This document shows positions 62,782 through 64,000 of a DNA stretch of 64,000 nucleotides, piece after piece. The position numbers and the translations under genes are program-made. The stretch covers positions 62,001-126,000 of the forward strand of contig NZ_BDBZ01000007.1 in the NCBI RefSeq assembly GCF_001613245.1, read 5' to 3'. The first letter of the stretch is position 1; each line of letters starts with the position of its first letter. This DNA comes from Nocardia speluncae NBRC 108251. Its GTDB lineage: Bacteria > Actinomycetota > Actinomycetes > Mycobacteriales > Mycobacteriaceae. The notes under the pieces are model-generated. The model did no database searches, had not been told where the DNA came from, and saw only the letters and a program-made list of their open reading frames with translations.

Positions 62782-63699
62782 TCAGGCGGGTGTCAGGCCC
62801 GTCACCATTGCGGTGGTGTTGGCGCGCATCATTTCCAGGTAGGTGGCGGCACCTGCGCCGGGCTCGGTCAGGGATTCGGAATACAAACCGACGATCCGCA
62901 CCCGGACGCCGGACTGTTCGGCCAGCGCTTGCGCCAGCCGGTCGGGCCGGGACGAATCCACGAATATCGCGGGCACCCCGGTGGTGCGGATGGCGCCGGC
63001 CAGGTCGGCGAGGTCGGCGGCGCTCGGTGAGGCCAGGGTGGTGCCGCCGGGGATTACGGCGCCCACCACTTCGAGATCGAAACGCTGGGCCAGATAACCG
63101 AATACGTGATGGTTGGTGACCAGTTTGCGGTGCTCGGGTGCCACGGTCGCGAAACGCTCGGTCATCCATCGCTGCAGGGCGTCGAGTTCGGTGAGATAGC
63201 GGTCGGCGTTCGCGCGTACGGCGGCGGTATCGATATCGGGTACCGAGGCGATCACCTCGTCGCGGATCACCTCGACCGCCCGAGACACCCGCTGCGGGTC
63301 GGTCCAGAAATGCGGGTCGAGTGTGCCCGCGGAGTCGCCGGTCCGGTAGGGGAGCGGGTCGATCCGGTCACCCACCGGCAGTGCCGGTACCCCGGCCTCG
63401 GCGGCCGCCGTCACATGCCGGGCCAGACCTTCTTCCAGGCCCAAACCGTTCTCGACGACGAGATCGGCCTTGTCGAGCACCGCGGCGTCCTGCGCCGAGA
63501 GTGCAAAGGAATGGGGATCGGATCCGGGCGGCATCAGCACCGCGACCGGCGCCGTATCGCCGACCACGGCGCGGGTGATATCGCCGAGGATATCGGTGGT
63601 CACCACGACCCCGCCGCCCCCGGAATCGGTGATACCGCAGCCGCTCAACGCGAGCACGCCGGCGACGAAGACGGCGCAGATACGGGTGATCGTGGTCAT
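62782..63699 (-). CDS. aztC: Zinc ABC transporter substrate-binding lipoprotein (AztC/ZnuA family)
   Basis: A 305-residue cluster A-I binding protein. The lipobox is ALSGC (Cys21). The metal ligands are visible as His63 (GSDPHSF), a histidine in LDPHFWTDP, another in TNHHVFGYLAQR and the carboxylate in IFVDSSRPD, the His3-Asp set of AztC. It captures zinc outside the membrane. It overlaps the upstream AztD-like gene by 4 bases. ATPase and permease genes are not in the window and probably lie beyond the right edge. Confidence 0.9.
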   Translation of the reverse strand: MTTITRICAVFVAGVLALSGCGITDSGGGGVVVTTDILGDITRAVVGDTAPVAVLMPPGSDPHSFALSAQDAAVLDKADLVVENGLGLEEGLARHVTAAAEAGVPALPVGDRIDPLPYRTGDSAGTLDPHFWTDPQRVSRAVEVIRDEVIASVPDIDTAAVRANADRYLTELDALQRWMTERFATVAPEHRKLVTNHHVFGYLAQRFDLEVVGAVIPGGTTLASPSAADLADLAGAIRTTGVPAIFVDSSRPDRLAQALAEQSGVRVRIVGLYSESLTEPGAGAATYLEMMRANTTAMVTGLTPA

Positions 63700-64000
63700 C
63701 GGCCGGTCTCCACCATCAGGTCGGGGTCGATATCGAAGGAGAAGGTGCGTGCCACGCGCAGATCGTCGGCGTAGTCGATTTCGTGGACCTCGCGGCGGGC
63801 CGGATCGTTGAGGTAGGCGCGCTCGGAATCCACCAGCAGTACCGGTGCCACAGCCGGATCCACGGGTGCGGAAAGTACGCGGTGGTAGGCGGTTTCGGCG
63901 CCGGTGGCCGGATCGTAGGCGTGCAGTACACCGTCGGGAGTGAGGGCGAGAATCGCGGTCCCCGCACCCGCCGTGGTCGCGGCGGTCACCGGTCCGGTCT
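63696..64000 (-). CDS. Second AztD-like propeller protein, C-terminal part (cut by window edge)
   Basis: The frame runs off the window at 64000; about 100 C-terminal residues are seen. LALTPDGVLHAYDPATGAET, DPAVAPVLLVDSERAYLND and ARREVHEIDYADDLRVART follow the same blade pattern as the AztD-like protein at 61566-62720 (compare VREGNAYVSDPATKQIHRID). Its stop overlaps the aztC start (ATGA). It is therefore probably a tandem aztD paralogue that precedes aztC in the operon. The N-terminus and any signal peptide are not visible. Confidence 0.75.
   Translation of the reverse strand, partial: TGPVTAATTAGAGTAILALTPDGVLHAYDPATGAETAYHRVLSAPVDPAVAPVLLVDSERAYLNDPARREVHEIDYADDLRVARTFSFDIDPDLMVETGR

Noticed and set aside
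1..64000. CRISPR array, tRNA, rRNA, insertion sequence or prophage
   Set aside because: No spaced repeats of CRISPR type, no tRNA cloverleaf sequence, and no transposase, integrase or phage protein were seen in reading both strands.

Overview
The window is high-GC DNA with dense, often 4-bp-overlapping genes, GTG starts and actinobacterial protein families (DUF427, DUF1990, DUF4242, Eis-type GNAT, F420/FMN luciferase-like enzymes, AztCD). This points to a mycolata-type actinomycete, most likely Nocardia or a close relative. The genus is inferred from family content, not from a marker gene. I saw no rRNA, tRNA, CRISPR array, transposase or phage gene.

Layout. (1) 1-6122, minus strand: one operon running from a DszC/SfnB-like flavin monooxygenase through a BMP-type lipoprotein, ATPase and two permeases (nucleoside-type importer) to a DUF1684 protein cut by the window edge. 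(2) 6335-16104, plus strand: a compact biosynthetic operon of PsuG-type C-glycosidase, HAD phosphatase, uracil phosphoribosyltransferase, an A-Ox-T-TE indigoidine-synthetase-type NRPS, a tautomerase, an MFS exporter, a DUF4243 (questin oxidase-like) protein and a nitroreductase. The first seven match, part for part, the minimal minimycin/indigoidine (min) logic: NRPS makes the oxazine/3-amino-glutarimide-type base from glutamine, PsuG joins it to ribose 5-phosphate, the HAD enzyme removes phosphate, and UPRT plus exporter protect the cell. A strong hairpin at 16198-16227 closes it.

(3) 16233-43704: a sulfur-scavenging island. It holds several FMN-dependent LLM monooxygenases, two acyl-CoA-dehydrogenase-like monooxygenases (DszC/SfnB type and a shorter relative), and four ABC importers (amino-acid/cystine type, peptide/nickel type, Ssu type, Tau type). 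Upstream of the Ssu-type operon I found an unlisted 26-residue leader peptide with the RRxHVDLxRxxTAAC signature, followed by two perfect hairpins, next to a divergent TetR gene and its palindromic operator. An oleate hydratase and a small membrane protein interrupt the island.

(4) 43927-45123: an Eis-like acetyltransferase. (5) 45596-58477, plus strand: a catabolic operon with an SMP-30/NHL lactonase-like protein, two SDRs, a Rieske oxygenase, a Baeyer-Villiger-type monooxygenase, a ThDP enzyme, an aldehyde dehydrogenase, a TauD/TfdA dioxygenase, a CMD-family protein, DUF427 and an acyl-CoA thioesterase. A convergent GntR/FCD regulator lies at 58479-59285. The operon starts downstream of a 27-bp perfect palindrome, and a GATTGCAATA motif is shared between its promoter region and that of the GntR gene. 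Substrate unknown; chemistry fits oxidative opening of a cyclic or aromatic compound.

(6) 59387-64000, minus strand: DUF1990, a two-domain TerD protein, and a zinc uptake set (AztD, AztC and a second AztD-like protein cut by the window end).
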